Shown here: piece after piece, positions 8,195 through 17,249 of the stretch
How positions within the stretch are numbered: the stretch's first letter is position 1
Layout: every line of letters starts with the position of its first letter
DNA from: Bacillota bacterium
GTDB taxonomy: Bacteria > Bacillota > Clostridia > Lachnospirales > Bianqueaceae
NCBI GenBank assembly: GCA_017441925.1
Contig: JAFRUE010000003.1
Location: 124,001-188,000 of the forward strand
Length of the DNA stretch: 64,000 nucleotides
Reading direction: 5' to 3'
Position numbers and translations under genes: made by a program
The notes under the pieces: model-generated
What the model was told of the DNA's origin: nothing
The model's database searches: none
The model's input: the letters and a program-made list of their open reading frames with translations, nothing else

Positions 8195-9048
8195 AACTCT
8201 CCTTCGTAATCTGTGAAACGGTTCATCAGATTTATCTGATTATGGCTGTCGCTTGACAAGATGAACCGTCCCCCTTTTGCCCGGATATAGTCCCGGAGAA
8301 TCTTGTGCGGATAAGGATCGTTCCGATAGCCTCTGGCCATCGCGCCCGTATTGATCTCAAACGGACGGCCGTACGGAAGCAGCTTGTCGACCGCAGCAAA
8401 AGCCGCTGCCAGATACCGCGGATCATCGAAACGGAAGAACTCTTCGCCCGCGTTGAACTTGGTGACGAGGTCGAAATGTCCGATAATATCGCAGCCCGTC
8501 CGCTCTACAACGCGTGACACTTTCCGGTAATAATCCTCCGCAAACGCCAACGGATCCCCATTATACGCCTCTTTGACGATAAATGCAAATCTGTCCCTGC
8601 TCATATCGACCGGAAGGTATTCCCGTCCCGGATTGACATAATGGACGGAGCCGATCACATAATCGTAGTCATCGATCGGCAGGCCTCCGTCGATATCCTG
8701 TTCGATCCCGCAGAGAATGCGGATCCGGCCGCGGTATTTCTCCGCGAGCTCCCGGATGCAGGTCCTGTATTCCGCAAGTCTTGCTTTAGGGATGCAGTAA
8801 CTCTCGTCAGAATCCGTATAACCGTGGTCGGAAAAGCCGAGCACTTCCATACCGTTCGCGATCGCGGCGCGCACCATTGTCTCCGGATCGTTGGTACCGT
8901 CACTGAAGAAAGTATGGACGTGCAGATCTGTCCTCACATGTCCGTCCGCCCCGCGGAAATTCCGCAGCACACGATCGATCTCCCGTTCACCGCCGGTCTG
9001 CTGCTGTCCGCCGGCTTCCGGATCCCCTCCGTTCCTGGTGTTTCGCAT
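8191..9048 (-). CDS. PHP-family histidinol-phosphatase candidate
   Basis: 285 residues of the PHP metallohydrolase family. The metal-binding motif DLHVHT lies at residues 41-46, followed by GFSDHGYTD, a glutamate in CGIEQD, GSVHYV, and a C-terminal SSDSHNQ, all expected for the trinuclear metal site of HisK/HisJ-type histidinol-phosphatases. The gene overlaps the hisIE stop (TAATG), and the monofunctional HisB of this operon lacks the phosphatase domain, so this enzyme most likely converts histidinol phosphate to histidinol. A non-conserved 40-residue N-terminus precedes the domain, so the true start could lie further in. Confidence 0.87.
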   Translation of the reverse strand: MRNTRNGGDPEAGGQQQTGGEREIDRVLRNFRGADGHVRTDLHVHTFFSDGTNDPETMVRAAIANGMEVLGFSDHGYTDSDESYCIPKARLAEYRTCIRELAEKYRGRIRILCGIEQDIDGGLPIDDYDYVIGSVHYVNPGREYLPVDMSRDRFAFIVKEAYNGDPLAFAEDYYRKVSRVVERTGCDIIGHFDLVTKFNAGEEFFRFDDPRYLAAAFAAVDKLLPYGRPFEINTGAMARGYRNDPYPHKILRDYIRAKGGRFILSSDSHNQINLMNRFTDYEGEL

Positions 9049-9698
9049 TACGTCATTTTCTCCTGTTTCACTTTATGGTCGATCACGTGGCGGGACGCAA
9101 GCTCTTTGGTAATGTCCTCCAGGCTGATGCCCGCCTGCACCATCAGCACCATCACATGATAAGCCAGATCCGCGATCTCATAGATCGTGTCTTTTTTGTC
9201 TTCGGCCTTGGCCGCGATGATGACCTCGGTGCTTTCCTCACCGACTTTCTTGAGGATCTTGTCCAGGCCCTTTTCGAACAGATAGGTCGTATAGGAGCCC
9301 TCTTTCTTACTGGTCTTGCGGCCGCGGATCAGATTCATCAGACCTTCATACGAGAACGTCTCAAAGTCCTCTTCCGCGTCGAAAAGCGGATATTCAAAGC
9401 AGCTTTCCGTCCCCAGATGGCACGCGGGTCCGTCCGGACGTACCTTTACCAGCAAAGTATCCCTGTCGCAGTCCGCCGTGATCGAAACGATATGCTGATA
9501 GTTCCCGCTCGTCTCGCCTTTCAGCCACAGTTCCTGGCGGCTCCGGCTGTAGAAGCAGGTGAGCTTTTTCTCCATCGAAACAGCCAGGCTCTCCTTATTC
9601 ATGTACGCCAGCATCAGGACTTTATTCGTATCCGCGTCCTGCACGATCGCGGGGATCAGTCCCTGTTCGTTGTATTTGAGTTCTTTTGTGTCGATCAT
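9048..9698 (-). CDS. hisIE: Bifunctional phosphoribosyl-AMP cyclohydrolase / phosphoribosyl-ATP pyrophosphatase
   Basis: 216 residues; steps two and three of histidine synthesis in one chain. The N-terminal HisI half shows VLMLAYMN and the zinc/metal region [10 protein letters not shown]...GPACHLG. The C-terminal HisE half has [17 protein letters not shown] and the metal-binding [12 protein letters not shown] at 9698 is preferred over an in-frame GTG at 9707 because GAGGGG sits eight bases before it; it lies five bases after the hisF stop. The fusion is common in Bacillota and Proteobacteria. Confidence 0.96.
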   Translation of the reverse strand: MIDTKELKYNEQGLIPAIVQDADTNKVLMLAYMNKESLAVSMEKKLTCFYSRSRQELWLKGETSGNYQHIVSITADCDRDTLLVKVRPDGPACHLGTESCFEYPLFDAEEDFETFSYEGLMNLIRGRKTSKKEGSYTTYLFEKGLDKILKKVGEESTEVIIAAKAEDKKDTIYEIADLAYHVMVLMVQAGISLEDITKELASRHVIDHKVKQEKMT

Positions 9699-9703
9699 AC
9701 TGT

Positions 9704-10477
9704 TCACCCCTCTGTATTCACGATCCGGGCAGGTATCCCCGCCCGCTGCATTTCCTGTTTCAGATCCGCGATCCGGATCTCGCCGAAGTGGAAGACCGAA
9801 GCCGCAAGCCCCGCGTCCACTTTTGGCAGCGCTTTGAAAAGATCGATAAAATCCTGCACCGTACCGGCTCCGCCGGACGCGATAACCGGGACGGAGACCG
9901 CGTCGCAGACCGCCTCAAGCATCTCGAGGTCAAAGCCCTTCTTCACGCCGTCCGTGTCCATCGAATTGACGACGATCTCGCCCGCGCCTTCCTCCACACC
10001 GTAACGGATCCAGGAAATCGCCTCCATGCCGGTGTTCTCGCGGCCGCCCTTGGCAAAGACGCGGAAGACCCCGTCGACCCGCTTGACGTCGGCCGAGAGT
10101 ACGACGCACTGGCTGCCATAGCGTTTGGCCGCCTCTCCGATCAGCTTCGGATTGCGGATCGCTCCGGAATTCACACTGACTTTGTCGGCTCCGCATTTAA
10201 GCACACGGTCAAAATCCTCCACCGATCCGATGCCGCCGCCCACCGTGAGCGGGATAAATACCTTAGACGCGGTCTCCCGGAGGATCTCGGTGAAGATCTT
10301 GCGGTCGTCTGCCGATGCTGTAATATCGTAGAAAACAAGCTCGTCCGCGCCGCTTCTGGAGTACAGGTCCGCTAGCTCGACCGGGGAAGAAACGTCCCGC
10401 AGGCCTTCGAAATGAACGCCCTTGACGACCCTGCCGTCCCGCACGTCCAGACACGGAATGATCCGTTTGGTAATCAT
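9704..10477 (-). CDS. hisF: Imidazole glycerol phosphate synthase, cyclase subunit
   Basis: 257 residues from the ATG at 10477, which has AGGAGG seven bases upstream; an in-frame ATG ten codons earlier would add an uncharacteristic tail. The (beta/alpha)8 barrel is clear: [18 protein letters not shown] with the first catalytic Asp, LTVGGGIGS and [13 protein letters not shown] with the second catalytic Asp. It uses ammonia from HisH to make IGP and AICAR from PRFAR. The start overlaps the end of hisA by four bases. Confidence 0.97.
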   Translation of the reverse strand: MITKRIIPCLDVRDGRVVKGVHFEGLRDVSSPVELADLYSRSGADELVFYDITASADDRKIFTEILRETASKVFIPLTVGGGIGSVEDFDRVLKCGADKVSVNSGAIRNPKLIGEAAKRYGSQCVVLSADVKRVDGVFRVFAKGGRENTGMEAISWIRYGVEEGAGEIVVNSMDTDGVKKGFDLEMLEAVCDAVSVPVIASGGAGTVQDFIDLFKALPKVDAGLAASVFHFGEIRIADLKQEMQRAGIPARIVNTEG

Positions 10478-11235
10478 GCCTGTTCCTCCTTTCCGGTCTC
10501 TGCGCACTCTCTGCCTGACTTCCCGGCGGCGGCAATCCTGACCGCTTCCTTCAGATCGATCGCGTGCGTATAGTAGGCCTTGCCGATGATCGCGCCGTGC
10601 AGCCCGAGCGCAGCAAGCGCCGCAACGTCCTCCAGGCTTGACACACCGCCTGACGCGATGATGTCAAGCGGATATCTCTCCTGCATCGTCCTGTAAAGCT
10701 CACGGTTCGTGCCGCGCATGGCCCCGTCCCGCGAGATGTCCGTGCAGATCACGGTACGAACGCCCGCGTCCACCATTCTGCTGAAGAAATCCTCTGCCTT
10801 CACACCGGACTGCTCTGTCCAGCCTTTCACGGCGACAAAACCGTCCCGCAGATCCACGCTGACCGCGATCCGTTCCCCGTACCGCCCGATAGCAACCGCC
10901 AGAAAAGCAGGATCCGTCACTGCCGCGGTCCCAAGGATCACCCGGTCGATCCCAGCCTCCAGATACCGTTCTACTGTCCCGAGATCGCGGATCCCTCCGC
11001 CGACCTCGGTGAAAAGGCCTGCCTCGCGTATCTTAAGGATCGTCGCAAGATTGCGTGACTCGCCGGCTTTTGCACCTTCCAGATCCACGACATGGACCCT
11101 CTCCGCCCCCTGCGCCTTAAAATCCAGCGCTACCTCGTACGGGTTTTCGCTGTAGACCGTCATCTGCGCATAATCGCCCTGGTACAGGCGGACGGCTTTT
11201 CCTTCATAAATATCGATCGCCGGATAGATCAGCAT
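10474..11235 (-). CDS. hisA: ProFAR isomerase
   Basis: 253 residues, HisA/HisF barrel family. It starts MLIYPAIDIYEGKAVRLYQGDY with the catalytic Asp in AIDI, has EVGGGIRDL for the first phosphate site and CTDISRDGAMRG with the second catalytic Asp. It opens the ProFAR ribose to PRFAR. Overlaps hisH by seven bases. The last 20 residues are extended and charged, overlapping the hisF ribosome site. Confidence 0.96.
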   Translation of the reverse strand: MLIYPAIDIYEGKAVRLYQGDYAQMTVYSENPYEVALDFKAQGAERVHVVDLEGAKAGESRNLATILKIREAGLFTEVGGGIRDLGTVERYLEAGIDRVILGTAAVTDPAFLAVAIGRYGERIAVSVDLRDGFVAVKGWTEQSGVKAEDFFSRMVDAGVRTVICTDISRDGAMRGTNRELYRTMQERYPLDIIASGGVSSLEDVAALAALGLHGAIIGKAYYTHAIDLKEAVRIAAAGKSGRECAETGKEEQA

Positions 11236-11846
11236 GACGGCACCTCCGCGAAAGCCCTCAGGATCGCAAGGCCGACGTTCCCGCTTTTTTCCGGATGGAA
11301 CTGCGTCCCGTACACATTGCCGCGCTGTACGGCCGCTGTCAGCTCCGCGCCGTATTCCGCGGTCGCCGTGACATACTCATCGCAGTCCGCCGCATAATAG
11401 GAATGTACGAAATAGACCGCGTCCCCTTCCTGAATGTAGCGGAACAGCGGGCAGGGATTGTGAAAATGCAGCGCGTTCCAGCCGATGTGCGGGATCTTGT
11501 AATCCGCCGGGATCACGTCCCGGATCGGCCGCACCGCGCCGGGGATCAGCCCGAGGCCTTCATATTCGCCGAATTCGTAGCTTTTGTCAAAGAGAAGCTG
11601 CATACCGAGACAGATTCCGAGCATCGGCTTGCCGTTCCGGGCTTCCGCGAGAACCGTCTCCTGCAGGCCGCTCTCCGCAAGTTTGCGGGCTGCGTCGGCA
11701 AAAGCTCCGACTCCCGGCAGGATGATCCGGTCCGCGCTCCGCAGCACTTCAGGATCCGCTGTCACCTGCGCGTCCTTCCCGATCGCTGCAAAAGAGCTCC
11801 GGAGTGAAAACAGATTTCCGATCCCGTAATCAACGATCGCGATCAT
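11229..11846 (-). CDS. hisH: Imidazole glycerol phosphate synthase, glutaminase subunit
   Basis: 205 residues, class I glutamine amidotransferase. The nucleophile is in MLGICLGMQLLF; the His-Glu pair is in QFHPEKSG near residue 183. IILPGVGAFADA is the HisH-specific PGVG oxyanion strand. It partners with HisF. Starts within the hisB stop (ATGA overlap). Confidence 0.97.
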   Translation of the reverse strand: MIAIVDYGIGNLFSLRSSFAAIGKDAQVTADPEVLRSADRIILPGVGAFADAARKLAESGLQETVLAEARNGKPMLGICLGMQLLFDKSYEFGEYEGLGLIPGAVRPIRDVIPADYKIPHIGWNALHFHNPCPLFRYIQEGDAVYFVHSYYAADCDEYVTATAEYGAELTAAVQRGNVYGTQFHPEKSGNVGLAILRAFAEVPSC

Positions 11847-12466
11847 GAGAGTGTCCCCTTCGTCGACGGGATCTCGTCATCAGCGCCTTTTTCGATCGCG
11901 ACTGCCGCCTTCAGGCTGCGGGCCGCGGATTTGAACGCGCCTTCGATAATGTGATGTGAATTCGTGCCGGCAAGCTCCCTGAAATGCAGAGTGCAGGCTG
12001 CGCTGCGGACAAATCCGAGCCAGAATTCCTGCACTAGCTCTGTGTCGAAAGTCCCGACCTTCTCTGTCGGGATCGGCAGATCCCATCCGAGATAAGAACG
12101 TCCGGACAAATCCACCGCCGTTAGGATCAGGGCCTCGTCCATCGGCAGAATTATGCTGCCGTAGCGCGTAATACCGCGTTTATCTCCGAGTGCCTTGGCG
12201 AAAGCCTGTCCCAGCACGATCCCGATATCTTCTGTACTATGATGATCGTCCACCTGTGTATCGCCATTACAGATCACCGTCAGGTCGAACCGGCCATGCC
12301 GCGCGAAGAGCGTCAGCATATGGTCCATAAATCCTACTCCCGTCCGGATCTCGTTTTCCCCGGTCCCGTCCAGGTCAAGCCTGACCAGAATGTCCGTCTC
12401 GGCCGTTTTGCGGGCAATCTCTGCGGTCCGGACTCCTGCTTTTCTGCCTTCTGTCTCATTCTTCAT
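11843..12466 (-). CDS. hisB: Imidazoleglycerol-phosphate dehydratase
   Basis: 207 residues from the ATG at 12466, chosen because GAGAGG lies upstream and the family N-terminus (R..EI.RKT.ETDI) follows directly. Metal-binding motifs GFMDHMLTLFARHG, DDHHSTEDIG and SHHIIEGAFKS are intact. There is no N-terminal HAD phosphatase domain, so it is monofunctional and the pathway needs a separate histidinol-phosphatase, supplied by the PHP gene downstream. Confidence 0.96.
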   Translation of the reverse strand: MKNETEGRKAGVRTAEIARKTAETDILVRLDLDGTGENEIRTGVGFMDHMLTLFARHGRFDLTVICNGDTQVDDHHSTEDIGIVLGQAFAKALGDKRGITRYGSIILPMDEALILTAVDLSGRSYLGWDLPIPTEKVGTFDTELVQEFWLGFVRSAACTLHFRELAGTNSHHIIEGAFKSAARSLKAAVAIEKGADDEIPSTKGTLS

Positions 12467-12501
12467 CGTATATACCTCTCTACTGCGGTTCCTGCCAGGC
12501 G

Positions 12502-13566
12502 TCACACGCACTCATCCAGAATCGCGCGGACGGCTTTGATAAAGGCCTGCATCTCCTCTGCACTGCCGATCGTGATCCGGTTAAACTCACGGATCCTCGG
12601 GACCGTAAAGTGACGGATCAGGATCCCTCGGTCCTTAAGCTTCCGATAGAGCTCCTCTCCACCGATCCGGTCCGACTTCGCGAAGACGAAGTTCGCGGAC
12701 GACGGAAGCACCGTGAAACCAAGCTCCTGAAGCGCTTTTGCCGTCCATTCGCGGACCCGCAGTGTCTCGCGGATATTTTTCTCGAAATACGCTGTGTCCC
12801 TGAGCGCTCCGGCTCCGGCCGCCATCGTCATCCGGTTGACATTGTACGGATTCGTGGAATATTTGACCGTGTTCAGGTCCGCGATCAGCTCCGGGCACGC
12901 GATTCCCATCCCGAGCCGGCCGCCTGCAAGCGAACGCGATTTGGAGAACGTCTGCGTCACCAACAGATTCGGATACTTTTCAGTCAGCGTCACGGCGCTC
13001 TCCCCGCCGAAATCAACATATGCCTCGTCGATCACAACGACGTTGTCAGGATTTCCCGCAGCGATCCGCTCGATCTCGGAAAGCGGCAGCGCTATGCCGG
13101 TCGGAGCGTTCGGGTTTGCGATGAAAACCGTCCCTCCGGCGCCGATATAATCCTCCGGATCCACCGTAAAATCGTCTTTCAGCGGGATCTCCCGGTACGG
13201 CACACCGTTCAGCTTCGCGAAGACCGGATAGAAGCCATACGTAATGTCCGGAAAGACCGCCGGATGCTCCGCGTCGCAGAAAGCCATGAACGCGAAGTTC
13301 AGGATTTCGTCGGAACCGTTCGTGAACAGGATCCTGTCCCCCGCGATCCCAAGCACCTCTGCGGCCGCCTGTTTCAGCACCCCGCATTCAGGGTCTGAAT
13401 AGAGCTGCAGCTTCGCCGCTTCTTCTGCCGCCATTCTGACCGCCGCAGGCGACGGCGGGAACGGCGATTCGTTGGTATTCAGCTTGATGTACCGCCTGTC
13501 CTGCGGCTGTTCACCCGGAACGTACGGCGTCAGAGCTTTATATTTTTCACTGAAAAACCGCGTCAT
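12502..13566 (-). CDS. hisC: Histidinol-phosphate aminotransferase
   Basis: 354 residues, fold-type I PLP enzyme. Visible: LNTNESPFPPSP substrate loop, FTNGSDEIL, FIANPNAPTG, VIDEAYVDF, and the PLP lysine in QTFSKSRSLAGGRLG. The C-terminus carries the conserved arginine region IRHFTVPRI..FNRITIG. It starts within the hisD stop (ATGA overlap); 35 bp separate it from hisB. Confidence 0.96.
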   Translation of the reverse strand: MTRFFSEKYKALTPYVPGEQPQDRRYIKLNTNESPFPPSPAAVRMAAEEAAKLQLYSDPECGVLKQAAAEVLGIAGDRILFTNGSDEILNFAFMAFCDAEHPAVFPDITYGFYPVFAKLNGVPYREIPLKDDFTVDPEDYIGAGGTVFIANPNAPTGIALPLSEIERIAAGNPDNVVVIDEAYVDFGGESAVTLTEKYPNLLVTQTFSKSRSLAGGRLGMGIACPELIADLNTVKYSTNPYNVNRMTMAAGAGALRDTAYFEKNIRETLRVREWTAKALQELGFTVLPSSANFVFAKSDRIGGEELYRKLKDRGILIRHFTVPRIREFNRITIGSAEEMQAFIKAVRAILDECV

Positions 13567-14843
13567 TTCTGATCCTCCGTTCGGATGACGGCGCTCCTCG
13601 CGTGGCCGGTCAGTCCCTCCTGCCGCGCGAAATAGGCCACATCCTGCGCAACGTCTGAGAGTGCCTTGCGGGTGAAATACGTGAACTGCGTTTTCTTTAC
13701 GAAATCATCGACGGAGAGCGGGCTGGAGAAGCGCGCCGTTCCGCTTGTCGGGAGTGTATGGTTCGGTCCCGCCAGATAATCGCCGAGCGCTTCGGGACAG
13801 TTATAGCCCATGAAGATCGATCCGGCGTGGCGCACCTTGTCGAGCCAGTCAAAAGGCTGCGCCACGGCAAGCTCCAAGTGCTCCGGCGCGATCTCATTCG
13901 CCGCCTCGATCGCCTGCGCGATCGTCTCTGTTACGATGATCTTACCGTTGTCCTCGATGGACGCGCGGGCGATCTGTGCACGTTCAAGCTTAGGGATCTG
14001 GCGCTCAAGTTCCAGCCGCACCTGCTCCGCAAGCCGCATGGAATCCGTCACCAGCACCGCACTCGCCATCTTGTCATGTTCTGCCTGGGAGAGCAGATCC
14101 GCCGCCAAAATATCCGGCTGCATGCCGTCATCGGCCACGATCAGGATCTCGCTCGGACCGGCGATCATATCGATCGAAACCTGCCCGTAGACCTGCTTTT
14201 TGGCTTCCGCGACATACGCGTTGCCGGGACCGACGATCTTGTCGACACGGGGGATCGATTCCGTCCCGTAGGCAAGCGCCGCGATAGCCTGCGCGCCTCC
14301 GACCTTAAAGATGCGGTCGACTCCGGCAACATGAGCCGCGGCCAGAATCGCGGGATTGAGCTTCCCGTCGGGTCCCGGAGGCGTCGTCATCACGATCTCC
14401 GGACATCCGGCGATCTTTGCTGGTACTGTGTCCATCAGGACCGTCGAAGGATATGCCGCGGTCCCGCCGGGCACATAGAGTCCGACACGATCCATCGGAA
14501 TCACTTTCTGCCCCATCACGATCCCGTCCCTGTCATTGATGACAAAACTCGCGCGGACCTGTTTTTCATGGAACCTGCGGATATTGTCCCTTGCTTCCTC
14601 CAGGATCCGGATAAATGCCGGATCGATCCCGCTGAGCGCATCTGTGATCTCCTGCTCTGTCACCGCGAGATCCGTAAGCTCCGCATGGTCAAATCTGCGC
14701 GTATATTCACGAAGCGCCGCGTCACCGTTTGCCCGGACGTCCGCGATGATCGCGGCAACCGTACCGGCCACGTCCGTTTTCATCGGTGTGCGCGCGAAAA
14801 TCTCACTGTTTGGTGTCTCACCGTACTTCAGTATGCGGATCAT
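13563..14843 (-). CDS. hisD: Histidinol dehydrogenase
   Basis: 426 residues, full length. Signature regions: VGPGNAYVAEAK, IDMIAGPSEILIVADD, DLLSQAEHD, EHLELAV and YLAGPNHTLPTSGTARF, which carry the catalytic His and Glu and the zinc ligands. It oxidises histidinol to histidine in two NAD-dependent steps. Two bases separate it from hisG. Confidence 0.97.
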   Translation of the reverse strand: MIRILKYGETPNSEIFARTPMKTDVAGTVAAIIADVRANGDAALREYTRRFDHAELTDLAVTEQEITDALSGIDPAFIRILEEARDNIRRFHEKQVRASFVINDRDGIVMGQKVIPMDRVGLYVPGGTAAYPSTVLMDTVPAKIAGCPEIVMTTPPGPDGKLNPAILAAAHVAGVDRIFKVGGAQAIAALAYGTESIPRVDKIVGPGNAYVAEAKKQVYGQVSIDMIAGPSEILIVADDGMQPDILAADLLSQAEHDKMASAVLVTDSMRLAEQVRLELERQIPKLERAQIARASIEDNGKIIVTETIAQAIEAANEIAPEHLELAVAQPFDWLDKVRHAGSIFMGYNCPEALGDYLAGPNHTLPTSGTARFSSPLSVDDFVKKTQFTYFTRKALSDVAQDVAYFARQEGLTGHARSAVIRTEDQK

Positions 14844-14845
14844 GA

Positions 14846-15484
14846 TCAGTTTTCCTTTCCGGCGGCCAGCGCGTCCGTAATACGGTCGATCGAGGCCTGA
14901 TTGAATTTATACGATGCTTTGTTGGCGATCAGCCTCGCGCTGATCGGTACGATCTCCTCTACGACGTGCAGATGGTTCTCCCGCAGCGTCGTCCCGGTCT
15001 CCACGATATCCACAATCACGTCCGAGAGGCCCAAAAGAGGCGCCAGCTCGATCGATCCGTTCAGATGTATGATATCGATGTCCCGGCCACGGTCGAGATA
15101 ATGCTCCATCGCGATATGCGAAAACTTTGTCGCGACCCGCAGCGGACCGGCCTTGTCGTCGCGGAAATCTTCTTTGGCGGCAACCGCCATCCTGCATTTC
15201 CCGATCCCGAGATCCAGCAGTTCATAGACTTCCGGTTCATATTCCAGCAGAATGTCCTTGCCGACGATCCCGATATCCGCCGCGCCGCGCTCAACGTAGA
15301 TCGCGACGTCCGACGGTTTTACCCAGAAGTAGCAGACGCCCGTCTCCGGCGATTCGAAGATCAGTTTGCGGCCGCCTTCAAGGATCTCCGGGCAGGAATA
15401 GCCGGCCTTGTCAAGCATCTCATAGACCTTGTCGCCAAGCCTTCCCTTGGGAAGCGCGATCTGGATCATTTTCTTATTGCTCAC
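14846..15484 (-). CDS. hisG: ATP phosphoribosyltransferase, short form (HisG-S)
   Basis: 212 residues from a GTG at 15484 that has AAGGAGG eight to ten bases upstream; the next in-frame start, ATG at 15469, is too far from it. The GTG lies inside hisZ (11-bp overlap). Motifs: ALPKGRL, GIVGKDILLE and the PRPP loop DIVETGTTLRENHL. The chain stops after the catalytic domains and lacks the regulatory C-terminal domain of long HisG, which explains the neighbouring hisZ. First committed step of the pathway. Confidence 0.95.
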   Translation of the reverse strand: MSNKKMIQIALPKGRLGDKVYEMLDKAGYSCPEILEGGRKLIFESPETGVCYFWVKPSDVAIYVERGAADIGIVGKDILLEYEPEVYELLDLGIGKCRMAVAAKEDFRDDKAGPLRVATKFSHIAMEHYLDRGRDIDIIHLNGSIELAPLLGLSDVIVDIVETGTTLRENHLHVVEEIVPISARLIANKASYKFNQASIDRITDALAAGKEN

Positions 15485-16682
15485 CGTCAGGGCCCTCCTT
15501 TCCGCAGGCGTCACCGCTGCCGTCAAAACGGACAAGCTTCCGGTAACGGATGCCTTCCGGGATCCGGGCCTGCGCCATCACACGGCTTCCGTCCCGTCCG
15601 AGCTCCTCTGCCCGCGCGCGGACCGCTTCAAGCGGCGTGTCCTTATCATAAATCAGTACGATGTCGGTATCATAACCCTCCGGCGCGTCCAGATACCGTT
15701 CCAGGAGATCCATATACACGGCAAAACCGATCGCGCCGCTCTTTCTGCCCATCTTGCGCATCAGAGCGTTATATTCGCCGCCGGAAAGCACACTCTTGGG
15801 AACGCCTTCCAGATATCCTTTGAAGATCACGCCGTCATAGTAGTTCGGATCGCCGACCAGAGAGAAATCCAGACGGATCGCGCCTTCCGGCTGTGCTGCC
15901 GTCTGTCCGTCTGCTGTCGGGTCAGCCTGCCCGCCGCAGATCGCGAGCAGAGCCTTAACGACCCGGACAAACTGCTGCAGCTTGGCATCGTTGACTTTCC
16001 CCTTCAGGATCTGTTCTGCCTGGCTGAGAGCCGCCGCAGGATCCTCGTCGAGCCGGAGCAGCGCGAGGATCTTCTCCAGGTCCGCCGCTTCAACGCCGGC
16101 CTGTTCCAGCAGACGCTGCAGCTCGTGACGGTTCTTCTCCCCGATCAGGGCCAGGACCTGCGCCTTATAGACGGCCGAGACACCGCAGGCATCGATCAGT
16201 TCGGACAGCAGGCCGAGATTGGAGATCTCGAGCACATAACGGCCACCGGCTTTATGGAGGCTCAGCAAGGCAAGCTCCATTACCTCGCACAGCGTATAAT
16301 CATCGATCGCTCCGATGGCTTCAAGCCCGGTCTGCAGGATCTCCTGATATCCCGCCGCGTCCTGGCGGATCCTGTAGACGTTCTCATTATAGTAAAGTTT
16401 CTGTACGCCGGAAGCAGGATCCTGCGTGTTCTTGACGATGGAGAGCGTCACGTCCGGCTTGAGCGCCATAAGCTTGCCGTTCGTGTCCGTAAAAGTAATA
16501 ACGCCCTCGGCGATCAGGAAATCCTTATGATTCGCGTACAGATCGTATTCTTCAAATTTGCTCATCCGGTATCGGGAGTAGCCGAAGCCGTCATAGATCT
16601 CCCGCAGCGCGAAAACCAGCTGTTCCACAGGTCTCAGACTGGATTTACGGACGCCTGCCGCGTCCGGGATCTGCTGCATCAT
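15474..16682 (-). CDS. hisZ: ATP phosphoribosyltransferase regulatory subunit
   Basis: 402 residues, paralogous to histidyl-tRNA synthetase. The class II-like core is seen in YDGFGYSRYRMSKFEEYDLY, LMALKPDVTLSIVKN and the late GGEYNALM. The tRNA-binding domain of HisRS is missing and the gene sits directly before hisG-S, so this is HisZ, which with HisG forms the hetero-octamer and brings histidine feedback. AAGGAGG upstream. A 15-residue Asp/Gln/Ala-rich insert around residues 255-275 (TADGQTAAQPEGA) is unusual. Confidence 0.94.
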   Translation of the reverse strand: MMQQIPDAAGVRKSSLRPVEQLVFALREIYDGFGYSRYRMSKFEEYDLYANHKDFLIAEGVITFTDTNGKLMALKPDVTLSIVKNTQDPASGVQKLYYNENVYRIRQDAAGYQEILQTGLEAIGAIDDYTLCEVMELALLSLHKAGGRYVLEISNLGLLSELIDACGVSAVYKAQVLALIGEKNRHELQRLLEQAGVEAADLEKILALLRLDEDPAAALSQAEQILKGKVNDAKLQQFVRVVKALLAICGGQADPTADGQTAAQPEGAIRLDFSLVGDPNYYDGVIFKGYLEGVPKSVLSGGEYNALMRKMGRKSGAIGFAVYMDLLERYLDAPEGYDTDIVLIYDKDTPLEAVRARAEELGRDGSRVMAQARIPEGIRYRKLVRFDGSGDACGKEGPDGEQ

Positions 16683-16703
16683 GGCATCTGTCCTCCTTAT
16701 CGC

Positions 16704-17006
16704 TTATCTGCCGGACTTGGAACCGGCAGTCTTAAGCCGCTCCAGAGCGGTCTGATATCCGCCGCTCCCGTAATGAAGGCACCGGCTCACGCGTCCGATC
16801 GTCGCGGTCGACATCTCCGTCTGCTCCGCGATCTTCTGATAGCTCATGCCCTCGGAAAGCAAACGGGCCGCCTCAAGCCGCTGCGCCATATCCTGCACTT
16901 CCTTGATCGTGCACAGGTCTTCAAAATAGTCGTAGCACTCTTCCACTGTCTGCAGATTCAGAATGGAGTGAAAAAGCTGATCCATCGCTTCGCTTCGAAT
17001 CGTCAT
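16704..17006 (-). CDS. TrpR-like YerC/YecD-family repressor, candidate his regulator
   Basis: 100 residues of the Trp-repressor superfamily (YerC/YecD type). The helix-turn-helix is YQKIAEQTEMSTATIGRVSR around residues 56-75, preceded by LCTIKEVQDMAQRLEAARLL. It is the first gene of the his operon, 21 bp before hisZ. Members of this family have been proposed as histidine-responsive regulators (HisR) in Bacillota, and the dyad in the promoter just upstream fits auto-regulation. The C-terminal KTAGSKSGR tail is non-conserved. Confidence 0.88.
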   Translation of the reverse strand: MTIRSEAMDQLFHSILNLQTVEECYDYFEDLCTIKEVQDMAQRLEAARLLSEGMSYQKIAEQTEMSTATIGRVSRCLHYGSGGYQTALERLKTAGSKSGR

Positions 17007-17026
17007 CGTCTTATCTCCTTGATATT

Positions 17027-17056
17027 ACTGTCCCGTAAACACATTACCGGGACAGT
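17027..17056 (-). other. Hairpin in the his-operon 5' leader
   Basis: Near-perfect inverted repeat: ACTGTCCCGTAA (17027-17038) and TTACCGGGACAGT (17044-17056), one bulged base, 5-base loop. It begins within a few bases of the predicted transcription start and ends just before the yerC ribosome site, with no T-run after it. It may stabilise the mRNA 5' end or control ribosome access. Confidence 0.6.
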
Positions 17057-17061
17057 TTCAT

Positions 17062-17090
17062 ATATTACCACTTTATCACGCTAAAGTAAA
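17062..17090 (-). promoter_or_regulatory. his operon promoter with an overlapping operator-like dyad
   Basis: On the minus strand: -35 TTTACT (17085-17090), 17-bp spacer, -10 TAATAT (17062-17067). The dyad ACTTTA-N6-TAAAGT at 17070-17087 covers half of the -35 box and most of the spacer, where a repressor would block polymerase. The YerC-like protein, first gene of the operon, is the obvious candidate. Confidence 0.65.
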
Positions 17091-17156
17091 GAGGTATTTT
17101 ATACTTTTTATGAATATTCGGCAAAGATCTGCAGCAGCCGTCGTTTTCTCCTCGAT

Positions 17157-17249
17157 TTAGGCCCTTCTGGCGTCTCTGAGAGGCTCATTCCAGAGGATTC
17201 TCGCGCCGTGTTCCGCCCTGTGATAACGTTCATACACATTAATAACCAT
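17157..17249 (-). CDS. Possible 30-residue small protein
   Basis: An ATG at 17249 is preceded at ideal spacing by AGGAGG (17255-17260) and opens a 30-codon frame (starts MVINVYERYHRAE, ends LRDARRA) closed by TAA. The peptide is highly charged with about six arginines and only two histidines, so it is not a his attenuator leader. It lies just after the hairpin/T-run behind the glsB-like gene and 67 bp upstream of the his promoter. No family recognised. Confidence 0.45.
   Translation of the reverse strand: MVINVYERYHRAEHGARILWNEPLRDARRA

Noticed and set aside
15474..16682. Histidyl-tRNA synthetase
   Set aside because: It lacks the tRNA-binding C-terminal domain and lies before a short-form HisG, so HisZ fits better.
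6746..17006. T-box control of the his operon
   Set aside because: The leader between promoter and yerC is about 50 bases, far too short for a T-box and without its conserved bulge.
15429..17084. A 551-codon plus-strand frame opposite hisZ
   Set aside because: Antisense to a full-length hisZ and yerC with correct ribosome sites; the translated product has no recognisable features.
17157..17249. Histidine attenuator leader peptide
   Set aside because: It lies upstream of the his promoter and contains only two non-adjacent His codons.
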